The translations under genes and the position numbers were made by a program. From Taibaiella lutea (GTDB lineage: Bacteria > Bacteroidota > Bacteroidia > Chitinophagales > Chitinophagaceae), in the NCBI RefSeq assembly GCF_008629695.1, contig NZ_VWSH01000001.1, forward strand, positions 1,515,990 through 1,579,989: DNA of 64,000 nucleotides. Reading direction: 5' to 3'. Under the pieces are notes generated by a model. That model did not search any database. It was not told the DNA's origin and saw nothing but the letters and a program-made list of their open reading frames with translations. Shown in pieces: positions 18,740-27,718 of the stretch; within the stretch, counting starts at the first letter, position 1, and the number at the start of each line of letters is the position of its first letter.

Positions 18740-18747
18740 CAAATTTA
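18740..18747 (-). promoter_or_regulatory. Candidate -7 element for the gldF-rsgA-SCO-mazG operon
   Basis: Minus-strand TAAATTTG is a perfect TAnnTTTG match, 20 bp upstream of the gldF ATG. Confidence 0.45.
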
Positions 18748-18836
18748 CTACCTTCTTTTACTTAACCTAATAATATACTCCGGTTTGGAGGAAAATAAAG
18801 CAGCAATATTTATAATAAATTTCAAAAATGACAAAA

Positions 18837-18869
18837 AAAAGCAGGACCTCTGTTTCGTGTCCTGCTTTT
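18837..18869 (-). terminator. Terminator after the first beta-barrel gene
   Basis: AAAAGCAGGAC pairs with GTCCTGCTTTT around an 11-base loop, followed on the minus strand by a T-run. It is 20 bp past the stop at 18889. Confidence 0.85.
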
Positions 18870-18888
18870 CAAAGGAGATTATCTTCTG

Positions 18889-19557
18889 TTAGAAACGATA
18901 TCCTAAAGTAACGGAAAACTGTCCGGTAACGTCCATTCCTTTACTGTCGGTATAGCCGCCGTAGGTTTCTCTGTCAATATATCTTACACCCAAGCCCCCT
19001 TGTAAGCCAAGGTTGAAGTTCTTTGTAAACTGAAAATTCAAATAGTTGTTGATAAGAATGCCCAACCTGAATTTTGATATTTCCTGGGTGTACATGTAAC
19101 CATTCATATCGTATTGCACTTCTTTTCCTGTACCGCCTCCAACAAATAAATTCGGACCGATAGCATAAGTTGTTTTGCGTTGCCCAAAAGGATACACTTT
19201 TAAGCCCGGGGCAAAGTAAAAATAAGAACCTGAATTATTATCGTTGTAATAGGAGTCATTTTCAAAATCATTAAACAAAATATAAGCAGGTAAGACAATT
19301 CCAAGATTCTGGTCTGCACCAAAAATCTTCTCATAACTTATTCCGACACCAACACCCACATCCAATACCGCAAACGGAGCGAGGCTTAAGATATTAGTTC
19401 CGTAATCTGTAACAGGCTGCTGACGCATTTGTTTTTTTTGTTCTCTTTCCTGTCTGGCCAATTCGGCTCTCTCTTTTCTGAAATCTCTTTCCTGAGCAGA
19501 CAAGGATTGAAAAGTCAAGGCAATAATTGAAGTTAACACTGCAATTTTTCGAAGCAT
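18889..19557 (-). CDS. Outer-membrane beta-barrel protein, paralogue of the next gene
   Basis: 222 residues: a signal peptide ending SLSAQ, a charged segment (REQKKQMRQQ) of about 25 residues, then a barrel-like domain with LAPFAVLDVGVGVGISYEKIFG, YFYFAPGLKVYPFGQRKTTYAIGPNLF and the ending GQFSVTLGYRF. It shares this pattern in order with the product encoded at 19607-20263, so the two arose by tandem duplication. The function is unknown. It lacks the OmpA peptidoglycan-binding domain. Confidence 0.72.
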   Translation of the reverse strand: MLRKIAVLTSIIALTFQSLSAQERDFRKERAELARQEREQKKQMRQQPVTDYGTNILSLAPFAVLDVGVGVGISYEKIFGADQNLGIVLPAYILFNDFENDSYYNDNNSGSYFYFAPGLKVYPFGQRKTTYAIGPNLFVGGGTGKEVQYDMNGYMYTQEISKFRLGILINNYLNFQFTKNFNLGLQGGLGVRYIDRETYGGYTDSKGMDVTGQFSVTLGYRF

Positions 19558-19606
19558 AATGTGTATTATTTGTTGTTTATTTAAATGTACTATCCTGAAA
19601 AGGAGT

Positions 19607-20263
19607 TTAAAACTTATAACCTATGGATAAAGAAAACTGACCGGTTATATCTACTCCTTTATTTTTGGAAGGGTCGCCCGGATAGAATTCAGGACCTTTG
19701 TAGCTTTCTCTGTCGAAATAACAAACACCCAAACCGCCTTCCAGCCCAATATCGAAATATTTGCCGAATTCCAGCGTTACATAATTATTAGCCAAAACTC
19801 CAAAACGCTTACGGGCATATCTTACAGTTGCGGTTATGGGCTCGCCCTTATCGTTTGTGCCCGGAATCTCAAATTTGCTGTTGCAAAAACCGAACATCAG
19901 CGATGGACCAAAAGCATAGGTTAACTTTTTATGTCCTTTAGGGTAAAATTTAAATCCGGGAGCAAAGTAAAAATAAGCATCGTAGCTTTTATTGTTTTGA
20001 TCGACCGTTGCCGGGTTGGAATTGCTTTGCAGTATTAAAAAGCCGGGCAATACTAAACCGAGATTCTTTTTTTGGCCGAACAATCTTTCGAAGCTTGCAC
20101 CAACGCCTACTCCTACATCCATCACAGCGAACGGATATAATCTTGCGATGTTGTCTTTTGGTGTTGCTGCAGTAGTTTGTGTAATAGCAACATCCTGATT
20201 TTGCGCATATAAGCTGTTATACCCAAATGTTAAAGTCAACAGAAAAATGTAAAATCCTTTCAT
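19607..20263 (-). CDS. Outer-membrane beta-barrel protein, paralogue of the previous gene
   Basis: A longer frame reaches 20350 but overlaps the SET gene. The ATG at 20263 is preceded by AGGAG at good spacing and opens a signal peptide (MKGFYIFLLTLTFGYNSLYAQ), so it is the start, giving 218 residues. Shared blocks with the neighbour are LYPFAVMDVGVGVGASFERLFG, FYFAPGFKFYPKGHKKLTYAFGPSL and GQFSLSIGYKF. It lacks the neighbour's charged linker. The gap between the two genes is about 50 bp without a terminator, so they may be co-transcribed. Confidence 0.72.
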   Translation of the reverse strand: MKGFYIFLLTLTFGYNSLYAQNQDVAITQTTAATPKDNIARLYPFAVMDVGVGVGASFERLFGQKKNLGLVLPGFLILQSNSNPATVDQNNKSYDAYFYFAPGFKFYPKGHKKLTYAFGPSLMFGFCNSKFEIPGTNDKGEPITATVRYARKRFGVLANNYVTLEFGKYFDIGLEGGLGVCYFDRESYKGPEFYPGDPSKNKGVDITGQFSLSIGYKF

Positions 20264-20297
20264 TATTTCTCCTTTTTTAAAAATAAAAACGGACAGA

Positions 20298-20696
20298 TTA
20301 TTCAATATGGGTTTCAAACCAAACCGGTTTTTTATCATCCCAATCACCATTGTAATTAATGGTCAGTTCCTCGCCTTGTAATATTTTTCTTACGGTTTTG
20401 ACACTTATAACATTTTTATCAAAATCCATAAAATATTCACAATTAGCTTCATAACTGTGATTGTACATAGAAACATACCCCCAGGCAACACAACATTGAT
20501 TTTCGTCGGAACCCCATTCAAAAATATAGTCGTGCAAGGTGGTCTGATCTAATAATTGCCGCGCAGCGGCATCCATCACCAATACAGACGATGTTTCTAT
20601 TACTTTCATTGGGGGCAAATCTTCACGTGTAAAAACGCCACGGCCTTTTCCCGGTGTTTCATCAATGAATAAGGAATGGGCGATTTTTATTTGCAT
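20298..20696 (-). CDS. Small SET-domain protein, putative protein-lysine methyltransferase
   Basis: 132 residues made of little more than a SET domain. GKGRGVFT (16-23) is the SAM-binding start, NHSYEANC (79-86) matches the NHSxxPNC pseudoknot, and GEELTINY (108-115) matches GEELTxxY with the catalytic Tyr. There is no pre-SET or post-SET zinc cluster. Bacterial SET proteins of this size methylate lysines of unknown targets. The gene lies 34 bp before the start of a beta-barrel gene on the same strand. The target is not deducible. Confidence 0.82.
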   Translation of the reverse strand: MQIKIAHSLFIDETPGKGRGVFTREDLPPMKVIETSSVLVMDAAARQLLDQTTLHDYIFEWGSDENQCCVAWGYVSMYNHSYEANCEYFMDFDKNVISVKTVRKILQGEELTINYNGDWDDKKPVWFETHIE

Positions 20697-20759
20697 GAAT
20701 GGCAGAATTCAAAAAATACGTGTATAAGATATTTATCAGCTTTTCGACAAATATGAATG

Positions 20760-20767
20760 CAAAAATA
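20760..20767 (-). promoter_or_regulatory. Candidate -7 element for the SET gene
   Basis: Minus-strand TATTTTTG is a perfect TAnnTTTG match, 63 bp upstream of the SET ATG, in the spacer after the helicase gene. Confidence 0.4.
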
Positions 20768-20822
20768 AAAAATTTAAGGACTAAGAATCATTATTATTTC
20801 ACCGGCGAATTCCACATTGTTG

Positions 20823-23690
20823 TTATCCAAACAAATAAGCGACGTCTTCTTCACTTAAGTTCTTTACAAAACCTTCTTCAGCGCTGATTAAATCTTCTGA
20901 CAAGGCCCTTTTCTTCTGTTGCAAGGCTATGATTTTTTCTTCAATTGTGTCCTTGCAAATCATTTTATAAGCAAATACGTTTTTAGTCTGCCCGATACGA
21001 TGTGTTCTGTCTATGGCTTGCTGCTGAACGGCAGTATTCCACCATGGGTCAACAAGGAAAACATAATCGGCAGCTGTCAGGTTTAAACCTGCATTTCCGC
21101 TTTTAAGGCTTATTAAAAATACTTTTGTATTGTCCTCTTCCGATTGAAATTCACTTACCATTCGTTGTCTTTCCTCCACAGGCGTATCGCCGTCAAAATG
21201 GAAATAAGAGATATTTTGTTCCCTGCATTTTGCTGCAATTAAATGAAGCATGCCTTTGAATTGGGAGAAAACAAGTGTCTTGTTATGTTTAAGATTTTCC
21301 AATTCTTCCATCAATATTTCAATTTTGATCGACTCCTGAAAATCTTTGTTTTCTTCCATTAAAGAAGGCGCTCCGCAAACCTGCCGCAGCTTCATAATGC
21401 CGGCAAGGATATTGAGTTTATTTTTTTCTAACCCGCTGGATTTTATATTAAGAAAAATACTGTCCCTGATTTGATTTTTCACAACTTCATACAACGCTTT
21501 TTGTTCCTCACCCATCTGGCACCAAAGCACACTTTCCGTTTTTTCCGGAAGATCGGGGGCTACCTGCTCTTTCGTACGGCGCAGCACAAATGGCGCTGTC
21601 ATTTTTTGCAATGCTTTTATTTTCTCTTTATCTCCGTCTTTATCAATCGGGTTGGCATATTCTCTCCTGAAAAATTCCTGTCCGCCAAACATACCGGGCA
21701 ATAAAAAGTTAAGCTGCGCAAATAAATCAAAAGTGTTGTTCATGATGGGCGTACCACTCAAAGCTACTTTCGCTTTGGCATCCAACTGATTGGCAGCTCT
21801 GGTTATTTGTGCCTGCACATTCTTTATATTCTGGCTTTCGTCGACTACTGCCGTATCCCAGGGAATGATTTTTAGCTCCTCAATGTCGCTCCGCATCGTA
21901 CCATAACTTGTAATAAGCACGTTACAACCCTCTGTAAAAAAGGATTCGAGGTTTCTTTGCAAGCCATTATATACAAAGATTTTTAATGCGGGAGCAAACT
22001 TTTCCAATTCATTTTTCCAGTTGTAAATAAGAGAAGCCGGGCAGGTGATAATATGCCTGGATTCCGGGTTTTGCTGTAGCCGCCAGGACAAGAAAGTAAT
22101 GGTTTGCAAGGTTTTCCCCAAGCCCATATCATCTGCCAGACAAGCGCCTGCACCTATTTCAGACAACAAAGCCAGCCATTCAAAACCTTTATGCTGATAA
22201 GGCCTTAGCGTAGCATTAATATTTGCCGGAATTTCATAAACCGTTTGATTTTCGTCCTGCCAGTTCTGCCAACGCTGCAACCATTCTTTGTTTATAGTTG
22301 GTTCCAAAACATCTTTAGCTTCTCCTTTTTCAAGGCTTAACATCATCCATTGCGGAATGGTAATTTCGTCTTTTGAAATTTTCCCATGCTTAACAATCGG
22401 AGCATATTGCGCCATCCAGGCATCTTCAAAAATGGCGATGGAATTATCTTTCAGCAATACGGAGTTTTGTCCCGCCAGTAATAATTTCTGCAACTCATTC
22501 AGGGCTATCTTTTCTTTTCCGAAAGTTACCTGAAATTGTAAGGTAAGTGTTTCATCCTCCTGTTTTAAAACAGCCATTGCAGTATTTGCTTTGTATTCCG
22601 AATACCTGAAATGACGCAGCATTTCCAGACCGATAATTTCACAATTCTGCTCCAGCAATCCATGATAAACTTTTAAAAACCATTGCTTCTTTTTGGCATC
22701 TGCAAAACTGAGGTAGAAAAATTTATTACTCTGTTTTGCAAAATTTGCATGAAGCGATTGGAGGTATTGTGTAAAATCGGATTCATTTTTTTGCCTGCGT
22801 ACGATGGAATAAGCTTCACCATTTCTTGTAGTTTCATGTCTTTCCTTCCATTCTCCGTCTACAATAATACCATCGTATTTCCACCTTGGGGTAAACATCA
22901 ACATTGTTTCGCTTATCTCGCTCAGGTAAACACAATTTACAGGTTCCGCATCAATCTCCCGTTTAGAGAAAAGATTGTTCCGGTTTACTTTATGTGTTTC
23001 TTCCAGCTTCTGAACAATCCGCTGGGCAAGCATTACAGGATTATGGCTGTATTGCTGTGGCTGACTGGCTTCCAACCAATCCAATGTCAGATAATCATTG
23101 GGGTGCAGAAGATAATAATCTGAATTGTTTTCTATGAGGAAACGATATCGTTTCACTTTGTCCAAAGGGAAAATAGTATCGCCGCATTGCAGGATGGGTT
23201 GAATATACAAACCTCCGTCACTATCTTTTTCTACTTCAAACCGTAATGCAGGCAAGGCCTTATGAATGGTACATCTCGATATGAGGTAGCTTTTGTTTTC
23301 AGGATTTTTAATGCGGTGATACGTACGTAAATCCGGTTCAGCCTTCATCAAATCACTTAACAATTCATGAATATAACGCGTTACCGTTTTATCGAGAAAA
23401 CGTTCTAAGGGAATGCCGGATTTTTCTTTTGCATGTTTTTTCTTTAACTGGCTTACTTCAAAAGCAATGTCTTCGTCATTAAATCTTGATAATAAAGTTC
23501 TGGCTGCATCCGAATATTTATTAAAATAACGTTCAATCTGCGAACCATCTAAAGGAAACATTTCAAACGGAACCTTTTGGTTGGCCCGGACATGTAAAGA
23601 ATTAAAAATACTGTTGTGATTAAAAATTTCATCCGGACATAAAACCAATGCGGCTACAGGTACGGTTCTTACAGGAACAGATGGGGGCAT
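20823..23690 (-). CDS. SNF2-family DEAD/DEAH-type helicase/ATPase
   Basis: 955 residues. The N-terminal 490 residues are the extended region of bacterial SNF2 proteins, without a recognisable zinc-binding SWIM motif. The SF2 core follows: Walker A in LADDMGLGKTLQT near residue 518, motif II as DESQ in VVDESQNIKN near 615, motif III-like LSGTPIMNN, then the second RecA lobe with LVFSQFKGML, FLISLKSGNAGLNLT and motif VI QAIDRTHRIGQ. It is probably a DNA translocase that remodels nucleoprotein or transcription complexes. No methylase, nuclease or Dnd/defence partner is adjacent, so nothing marks it as a defence gene. Confidence 0.88.
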   Translation of the reverse strand: MPPSVPVRTVPVAALVLCPDEIFNHNSIFNSLHVRANQKVPFEMFPLDGSQIERYFNKYSDAARTLLSRFNDEDIAFEVSQLKKKHAKEKSGIPLERFLDKTVTRYIHELLSDLMKAEPDLRTYHRIKNPENKSYLISRCTIHKALPALRFEVEKDSDGGLYIQPILQCGDTIFPLDKVKRYRFLIENNSDYYLLHPNDYLTLDWLEASQPQQYSHNPVMLAQRIVQKLEETHKVNRNNLFSKREIDAEPVNCVYLSEISETMLMFTPRWKYDGIIVDGEWKERHETTRNGEAYSIVRRQKNESDFTQYLQSLHANFAKQSNKFFYLSFADAKKKQWFLKVYHGLLEQNCEIIGLEMLRHFRYSEYKANTAMAVLKQEDETLTLQFQVTFGKEKIALNELQKLLLAGQNSVLLKDNSIAIFEDAWMAQYAPIVKHGKISKDEITIPQWMMLSLEKGEAKDVLEPTINKEWLQRWQNWQDENQTVYEIPANINATLRPYQHKGFEWLALLSEIGAGACLADDMGLGKTLQTITFLSWRLQQNPESRHIITCPASLIYNWKNELEKFAPALKIFVYNGLQRNLESFFTEGCNVLITSYGTMRSDIEELKIIPWDTAVVDESQNIKNVQAQITRAANQLDAKAKVALSGTPIMNNTFDLFAQLNFLLPGMFGGQEFFRREYANPIDKDGDKEKIKALQKMTAPFVLRRTKEQVAPDLPEKTESVLWCQMGEEQKALYEVVKNQIRDSIFLNIKSSGLEKNKLNILAGIMKLRQVCGAPSLMEENKDFQESIKIEILMEELENLKHNKTLVFSQFKGMLHLIAAKCREQNISYFHFDGDTPVEERQRMVSEFQSEEDNTKVFLISLKSGNAGLNLTAADYVFLVDPWWNTAVQQQAIDRTHRIGQTKNVFAYKMICKDTIEEKIIALQQKKRALSEDLISAEEGFVKNLSEEDVAYLFG

Positions 23691-23803
23691 TTTATTTGAT
23701 GTAAGATATTAGATGTTAGATTTTATATATTAGGAAATGACAATTTGATTCATCAGGATTAAAGGAAAATTAGTAAATCATAATAATCTTTTAATCCAAT
23801 AAA

Positions 23804-24211
23804 CTATAGTGAGGATCTTTCCTGACATAATTCTATCAAAACGCCATTCGTTCCTTTGGGATGCAGGAAACAAACCAGTTTATTATCGGCTCCTTGCTTT
23901 GGTTTTTCATTTAAAAGCACAAAACCTTCTGATTGTAATCTTTTCATTTCTGCTTCTATATCCTCCACATCAAAAGCTATATGATGCATACCTTCTCCTT
24001 TCTTTTCCAGAAATTTAGTAATAGGACTTTCGGCTATTGTTGCCTCCAGTAATTCAATTTTGGTTTCGCCGGTTTGAAAAAAAGCTGTGTTTACGCCTTC
24101 GCTTGCAACAGTTTCTGTTTTATAGCAAGTTGTGTTCAATAATTTTTCAAATAAAGGAATGGAAACTTCCAAGTTATTTACAGCTATTCCAATATGTTCC
24201 ACTTTCTTCAT
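23804..24211 (-). CDS. mce: Methylmalonyl-CoA epimerase
   Basis: Interconverts (R)- and (S)-methylmalonyl-CoA between propionyl-CoA carboxylation and the B12-dependent mutase. The 135 residues form a vicinal-oxygen-chelate protein with two beta-alpha-beta-beta-beta halves. Metal ligands appear as His in VEHIGIAV, His in GMHHIAFDV and Glu in VLIELCQE. The KGEGMHHIAF block is characteristic of the epimerase rather than of glyoxalases. No mutase or carboxylase gene is adjacent. Confidence 0.92.
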   Translation of the reverse strand: MKKVEHIGIAVNNLEVSIPLFEKLLNTTCYKTETVASEGVNTAFFQTGETKIELLEATIAESPITKFLEKKGEGMHHIAFDVEDIEAEMKRLQSEGFVLLNEKPKQGADNKLVCFLHPKGTNGVLIELCQERSSL

Positions 24212-24399
24212 TTTTACTAATAGTTTTTATAGATATGAAAATCAATACAGGCAATGGTTACAAAAGGGCGAAAATAAAACATTAAAGCTAATTTTGTCCG
24301 AATGCATTAATTCGAAATTGAAATAAACAGCTTTGTGTTTAACAAGAATTGAAATAATTGCGGGGAAATTTTATACTTTGGAACGGAAGCTAATGAACT

Positions 24400-25545
24400 A
24401 TGATTTATCTGGACTATAATGCTACCACGCCATGCGACGCTGAAGTATTGAAGACCATGTTGCCTTATTTCACAGAGAAGTTTGGGAATGCTGCATCAAA
24501 AACACATCCTTATGGTTGGATTGCAGATGAGGCTGTGACTAAAGCAAGAAAAGAAATTGCCCGTTTGATAAATGCCGCTGATAGTGAAATTGTATTTACT
24601 TCAGGCAGTACGGAAGGGTGTAATCTTGCGCTGAAAGGCATTTATGAAAACTATGCTTCAAAAGGCAATCATATTATTACTTGCCGGACAGAGCATAAAG
24701 CGGTTTTAGACACTTGCCAACATCTTGAAAAACAAGGCGCTGAGGTTACGTATTTGGGAGTGGATAGTAAGGGTTTAATAAATCTTTCGGAACTGGAAGA
24801 AGCCATCAGACCGGAAACGATTTTAATAGCGCTGATGTATGCCAATAATGAAACAGGTGTTATTCATCCGGTTAAAGAGATAGGAATTATTGCAAAACGG
24901 CATAAGGTTTTATTTTTTTCGGATGCTACACAGGCAATCGGAAAATGTAAGGTGGATGTGGAGGAAGATGAAATTGATATTCTGGCAATGAGTGCACATA
25001 AATTTTATGGGCCAAAAGGTGTCGGAGCTTTATATATCAGAAGAAGAAATCCGAGAGTTAGTATTGCTGCTCAGATAGACGGTGGCGGACACGAACGGGG
25101 ATTCAGAAGTGGGACATTAAATGTACCCGGTATTGTGGGGATGGGTAAAGCGACAGCGCTTTGTTTTGTGCAATTGCAGGAAGAGCGCGATCATATAAGA
25201 AAATTAAGAGACAGATTGGAAACCGGTTTGGTTAATTTGGGAAATGTTATAATAAATGGAGATACGGCAAAAAGATTGCCTAATGTTACAAACCTTTCTT
25301 TTGAAGGGATTGGCGCAGAAAAGCTACTAAGCCTGCTGAATGGCGAAATTGCATTTTCATTGGGTTCAGCTTGTACATCGGCAAGTAAAGAACCTTCACA
25401 TGTTTTGGCGGCAATGCATCTGGAAGATTCGATTATTAAAGAATCCATCAGGTTAAGCCTGGGAAGATTTACAACGGACGAGGAAATTAATATGGCAATT
25501 CAGATTTTCGGGAAAGCCATAAAACGATTAAGACATATTGATTGA
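24400..25545 (+). CDS. Cysteine desulfurase, IscS/NifS (group I) type
   Basis: 381 residues beginning MIYLDYNATTP, the hallmark of group I desulfurases. The PLP lysine K201 is in SAHKFYGPKG. The catalytic cysteine C325 is in the long flexible loop GSACTSASKEPSH. It supplies persulfide sulfur for Fe-S clusters or tRNA thiolation. A TAATTTTG match at 24289-24296 is a possible promoter. The IscA-type gene follows 66 bp later, which suggests a Fe-S role, but iscU and the ferredoxin gene are absent. Whether it is the housekeeping IscS or a NifS-like paralogue cannot be decided here. Confidence 0.9.
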   Translation: MIYLDYNATTPCDAEVLKTMLPYFTEKFGNAASKTHPYGWIADEAVTKARKEIARLINAADSEIVFTSGSTEGCNLALKGIYENYASKGNHIITCRTEHKAVLDTCQHLEKQGAEVTYLGVDSKGLINLSELEEAIRPETILIALMYANNETGVIHPVKEIGIIAKRHKVLFFSDATQAIGKCKVDVEEDEIDILAMSAHKFYGPKGVGALYIRRRNPRVSIAAQIDGGGHERGFRSGTLNVPGIVGMGKATALCFVQLQEERDHIRKLRDRLETGLVNLGNVIINGDTAKRLPNVTNLSFEGIGAEKLLSLLNGEIAFSLGSACTSASKEPSHVLAAMHLEDSIIKESIRLSLGRFTTDEEINMAIQIFGKAIKRLRHID

Positions 25546-25571
25546 TTTATTTTAAATAAAATTTAACTTTG
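25542..25571 (+). promoter_or_regulatory. Promoter candidate for the IscA-type gene
   Basis: TTG at 25542-25544 and TAACTTTG at 25564-25571 are separated by 19 bp, matching the Bacteroidota -33/-7 layout. It starts within the last codons of the desulfurase gene, so the IscA-type gene can be transcribed independently. Confidence 0.55.
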
Positions 25572-25611
25572 CGGAAATCGCCGCTTAAGCACACAGATTA
25601 AAAACTTTATC

Positions 25612-25938
25612 ATGATTTTTATTACGGACAAGGCCAAAGAAAGAGTATTGCAAATACACGAGGAAGAGCATTTGGGGCCTGATTACTTCCTCAGAATCAG
25701 TGTTGTGGGAGGAGGTTGTTCCGGACTTTCCTATAAACTTGACTTTGATAATGAGCCTCAAAAGGGCGATCAAATCTTTGAAGACAAGGGAATAAAGTTG
25801 GTAACGGATATCAAAAGTTTTCTTTATCTTTGTGACACTACATTAGAATTTACAGCAGGCCTGAATGGAAAGGGCTTTCACTTTATAAATCCGAATGCAA
25901 GCAGGACTTGTGCATGCGGAGAGAGTTTTGCGGTGTAG
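25612..25938 (+). CDS. IscA/HesB-family iron-sulfur carrier
   Basis: 108 residues, an A-type carrier that binds iron or [Fe-S] and passes it to apoproteins. The three conserved cysteines are present: C36 in VVGGGCSGLSY and C100 and C102 in RTCACGESF. It follows the group I desulfurase and has its own promoter candidate and terminator. The respiratory oxidase genes begin just downstream. IscA, SufA and ErpA cannot be told apart from sequence alone. Confidence 0.93.
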   Translation: MIFITDKAKERVLQIHEEEHLGPDYFLRISVVGGGCSGLSYKLDFDNEPQKGDQIFEDKGIKLVTDIKSFLYLCDTTLEFTAGLNGKGFHFINPNASRTCACGESFAV

Positions 25939-25991
25939 GTGATACATTGAACGTTGGCCATAGCGGAACTAAGCCTAAACTGCAATTTTTG

Positions 25992-26017
25992 GCGGGAGCA
26001 ATTAGCTCCCGCTTTTT
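25992..26017 (+). terminator. Terminator after the IscA-type gene
   Basis: GCGGGAGC (25992-25999) pairs with GCTCCCGC (26005-26012), loop AATTA, followed directly by TTTTT. It separates the Fe-S genes from the oxidase cluster. Confidence 0.9.
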
Positions 26018-26113
26018 ATGGCTTATACTTGATTGATATTCATTATAAGTCATTATTAATCAGCAAGATTCGACACTTTCCAAAATTCTTCCGTCAAAAA
26101 ACTGTAAAACTTT

Positions 26114-26121
26114 TACCTTTG
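26114..26121 (+). promoter_or_regulatory. Candidate -7 element for the cytochrome oxidase cluster
   Basis: TACCTTTG, a perfect TAnnTTTG match followed by GC, 42 bp upstream of ctaB. The -33 region is weak. Confidence 0.5.
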
Positions 26122-26162
26122 CGCCTCGATACCGTCTTCCATAATCAATTTTAATACAATTC

Positions 26163-27074
26163 ATGCTTCGGGAAGAGCCTATAAAAGTAAAAGAATACTC
26201 CTTTGCAGTTGCGAAAATCCGCGATTATGCTCAGCTAATGAAGCCTAACCTGAGCTTCATGGTAGTATTCTCCAGTGTGGTAGGATATCTGATAGCTCCC
26301 GGCATCCCTTTTGTTTGGTCAAAGGTGTTATTGCTCTTCATGGGTGGCATGTTGATTACAAACGGCGCCAATATTATCAATCAGATTCTGGAACGATACA
26401 GCGACCGGATGATGAAACGCACCATGAACCGTCCATTGCCTACAGAGCGTATGGGAACTACGGAGGCATGGGCTTTGTGTTTGGTTTCAGCTGTCAGCGG
26501 CTTCTTCATTCTTGCTTATTATTTCAATTTATATTCCGCTTGCCTTAGTTTGTTATCATTATTGCTTTATGGTTTTGCATATACGCCCATGAAGAAGATA
26601 CATCCTATTGCAACATTCATTGGAGCAATTCCGGGTGCATTACCGCCGCTTATCGGATGGGTTGCAGCAACAGGAACCCTTTCGGGCCAATTGGGCTTAG
26701 GCGGATGGGCTTTATTTCTAATCCAGTTTTTCTGGCAGTTTCCGCATTTCTGGGCTATTGCCTGGGTGGGTTATGAAGATTATCTGAAAGCCGGCATCCG
26801 CATGTTGCCCTCGGCTCAGGGCAAAACATCTTTTACTGGATTACAATGTATTTTTTACAGCCTTACACTGATTCCATTGGCAATGTTGCCACATCAGTTA
26901 GGCTTAAGCGGCCAGACCGGTATGTGGATTTGTATTGGTTGCGGTTTTATGTACACATTCACTTCCTTTTTATTCTATTTGAAAAACGATAAGGCATCGG
27001 CCAAAAGACTGATGTACTCTTCTTTTATATATCTTCCGACCGTACTACTGGCTTTGTTGATTGACAGGCCCTGA
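26163..27074 (+). CDS. ctaB: Protoheme IX farnesyltransferase (heme O synthase)
   Basis: UbiA-superfamily membrane prenyltransferase that farnesylates heme b for the oxidase. It has 303 residues and about eight to nine transmembrane helices. The prenyl-diphosphate motif is NQILERYSDRMMKRTMNRPLP (about 73-93), in which the first Asp of the usual NxxxDxxxD is Glu. The second polar loop is YTPMKKIHPIATFIGAIPGALPP, followed by FFWQFPHFWAIAW. It heads a same-strand cluster of oxidase genes. Confidence 0.93.
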   Translation: MLREEPIKVKEYSFAVAKIRDYAQLMKPNLSFMVVFSSVVGYLIAPGIPFVWSKVLLLFMGGMLITNGANIINQILERYSDRMMKRTMNRPLPTERMGTTEAWALCLVSAVSGFFILAYYFNLYSACLSLLSLLLYGFAYTPMKKIHPIATFIGAIPGALPPLIGWVAATGTLSGQLGLGGWALFLIQFFWQFPHFWAIAWVGYEDYLKAGIRMLPSAQGKTSFTGLQCIFYSLTLIPLAMLPHQLGLSGQTGMWICIGCGFMYTFTSFLFYLKNDKASAKRLMYSSFIYLPTVLLALLIDRP

Positions 27075-27112
27075 TTAACCGGAAGAATTAATCTTGCAAA
27101 AATTTACACGCA

Positions 27113-27679
27113 ATGATGACTGCACAAGAAAGCACACAAAGAAAGAAAATCAATCCGAAGAAGTTTGCCATGTGGATAGCAATAGGCAGCATCATAATGA
27201 TGTTTGGCGGATTGACAAGCGGTTATATTGTACGCAGATCTCAAGGCAACTGGGAAAATATTAAGCTTCCTGTTGAATTTTACATTTCCACAGTAGTTAT
27301 ATTATTAAGCAGTGCCACTCTTATGCTTGCATTGAGGAGCTTCAGGCAACGGAAAATGCAATTACACCGTAGCATGGTAGGTATTACTTTTGCGTTGGGC
27401 ATTACATTTACAGTATTACAATATTTTGGCTTCAAAGATTTATTGAACCATATGCAATGGGCAGACAATGTCTCGTTCCAGTATCTGATAGTAATTATTT
27501 TAGTACATGCCTTGCATATATTGGGTGGCGTGGTAGCGTTATTTGTTTTATTCCTTCAGACTTACAGCAGAAATGTAAAAAATTACAGTTCCAATGCATT
27601 GGAAATTGCAGGTACTTACTGGCATTTCGTTGATATTCTCTGGATATATCTTTTCATATTTTTCCTTACAAATAGGTAA
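27113..27679 (+). CDS. coxC: Cytochrome c oxidase subunit III (first copy)
   Basis: 188 residues with five hydrophobic segments, the short type of heme-copper oxidase subunit III. Recognisable parts are KKFAMWIAIGSIIMMFGGLTSGYIVRR near the N-terminus, VIILVHALHILGGVVALF, and the C-terminal IAGTYWHFVDILWIYLFIFFL with the conserved WHFVD. Two ATGs at the start (27113 and 27116) are equally possible. Paired short and long subunit III genes are common in Bacteroidota caa3-type clusters. Confidence 0.9.
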   Translation: MMTAQESTQRKKINPKKFAMWIAIGSIIMMFGGLTSGYIVRRSQGNWENIKLPVEFYISTVVILLSSATLMLALRSFRQRKMQLHRSMVGITFALGITFTVLQYFGFKDLLNHMQWADNVSFQYLIVIILVHALHILGGVVALFVLFLQTYSRNVKNYSSNALEIAGTYWHFVDILWIYLFIFFLTNR

Positions 27680-27687
27680 AATAAAAT

Positions 27688-27718
27688 CGACTCGTTCTGT
27701 CTTCGACAAGATGAGTCG
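27688..27718. repeat. Imperfect hairpin between the two coxC genes
   Basis: Fourteen-base arms starting CGACTC and ending GAGTCG, with one mismatch and two G-T pairs around a 3-base loop. No T-run follows, so it is a weak attenuator, a processing site or a degenerate dispersed palindrome. It lies in the 207-bp gap between the two subunit III genes. Confidence 0.4.

Noticed and set aside
20264-20350. N-terminal extension of the second beta-barrel gene
   Set aside because: It overlaps the SET gene and hides the signal peptide; the ATG at 20263 has an AGGAG ribosome-binding site.
20823-23690. SNF2 helicase as part of a phage-defence island
   Set aside because: Neighbours are metabolic or envelope genes; no nuclease, methylase, Dnd or DISARM partner is present.
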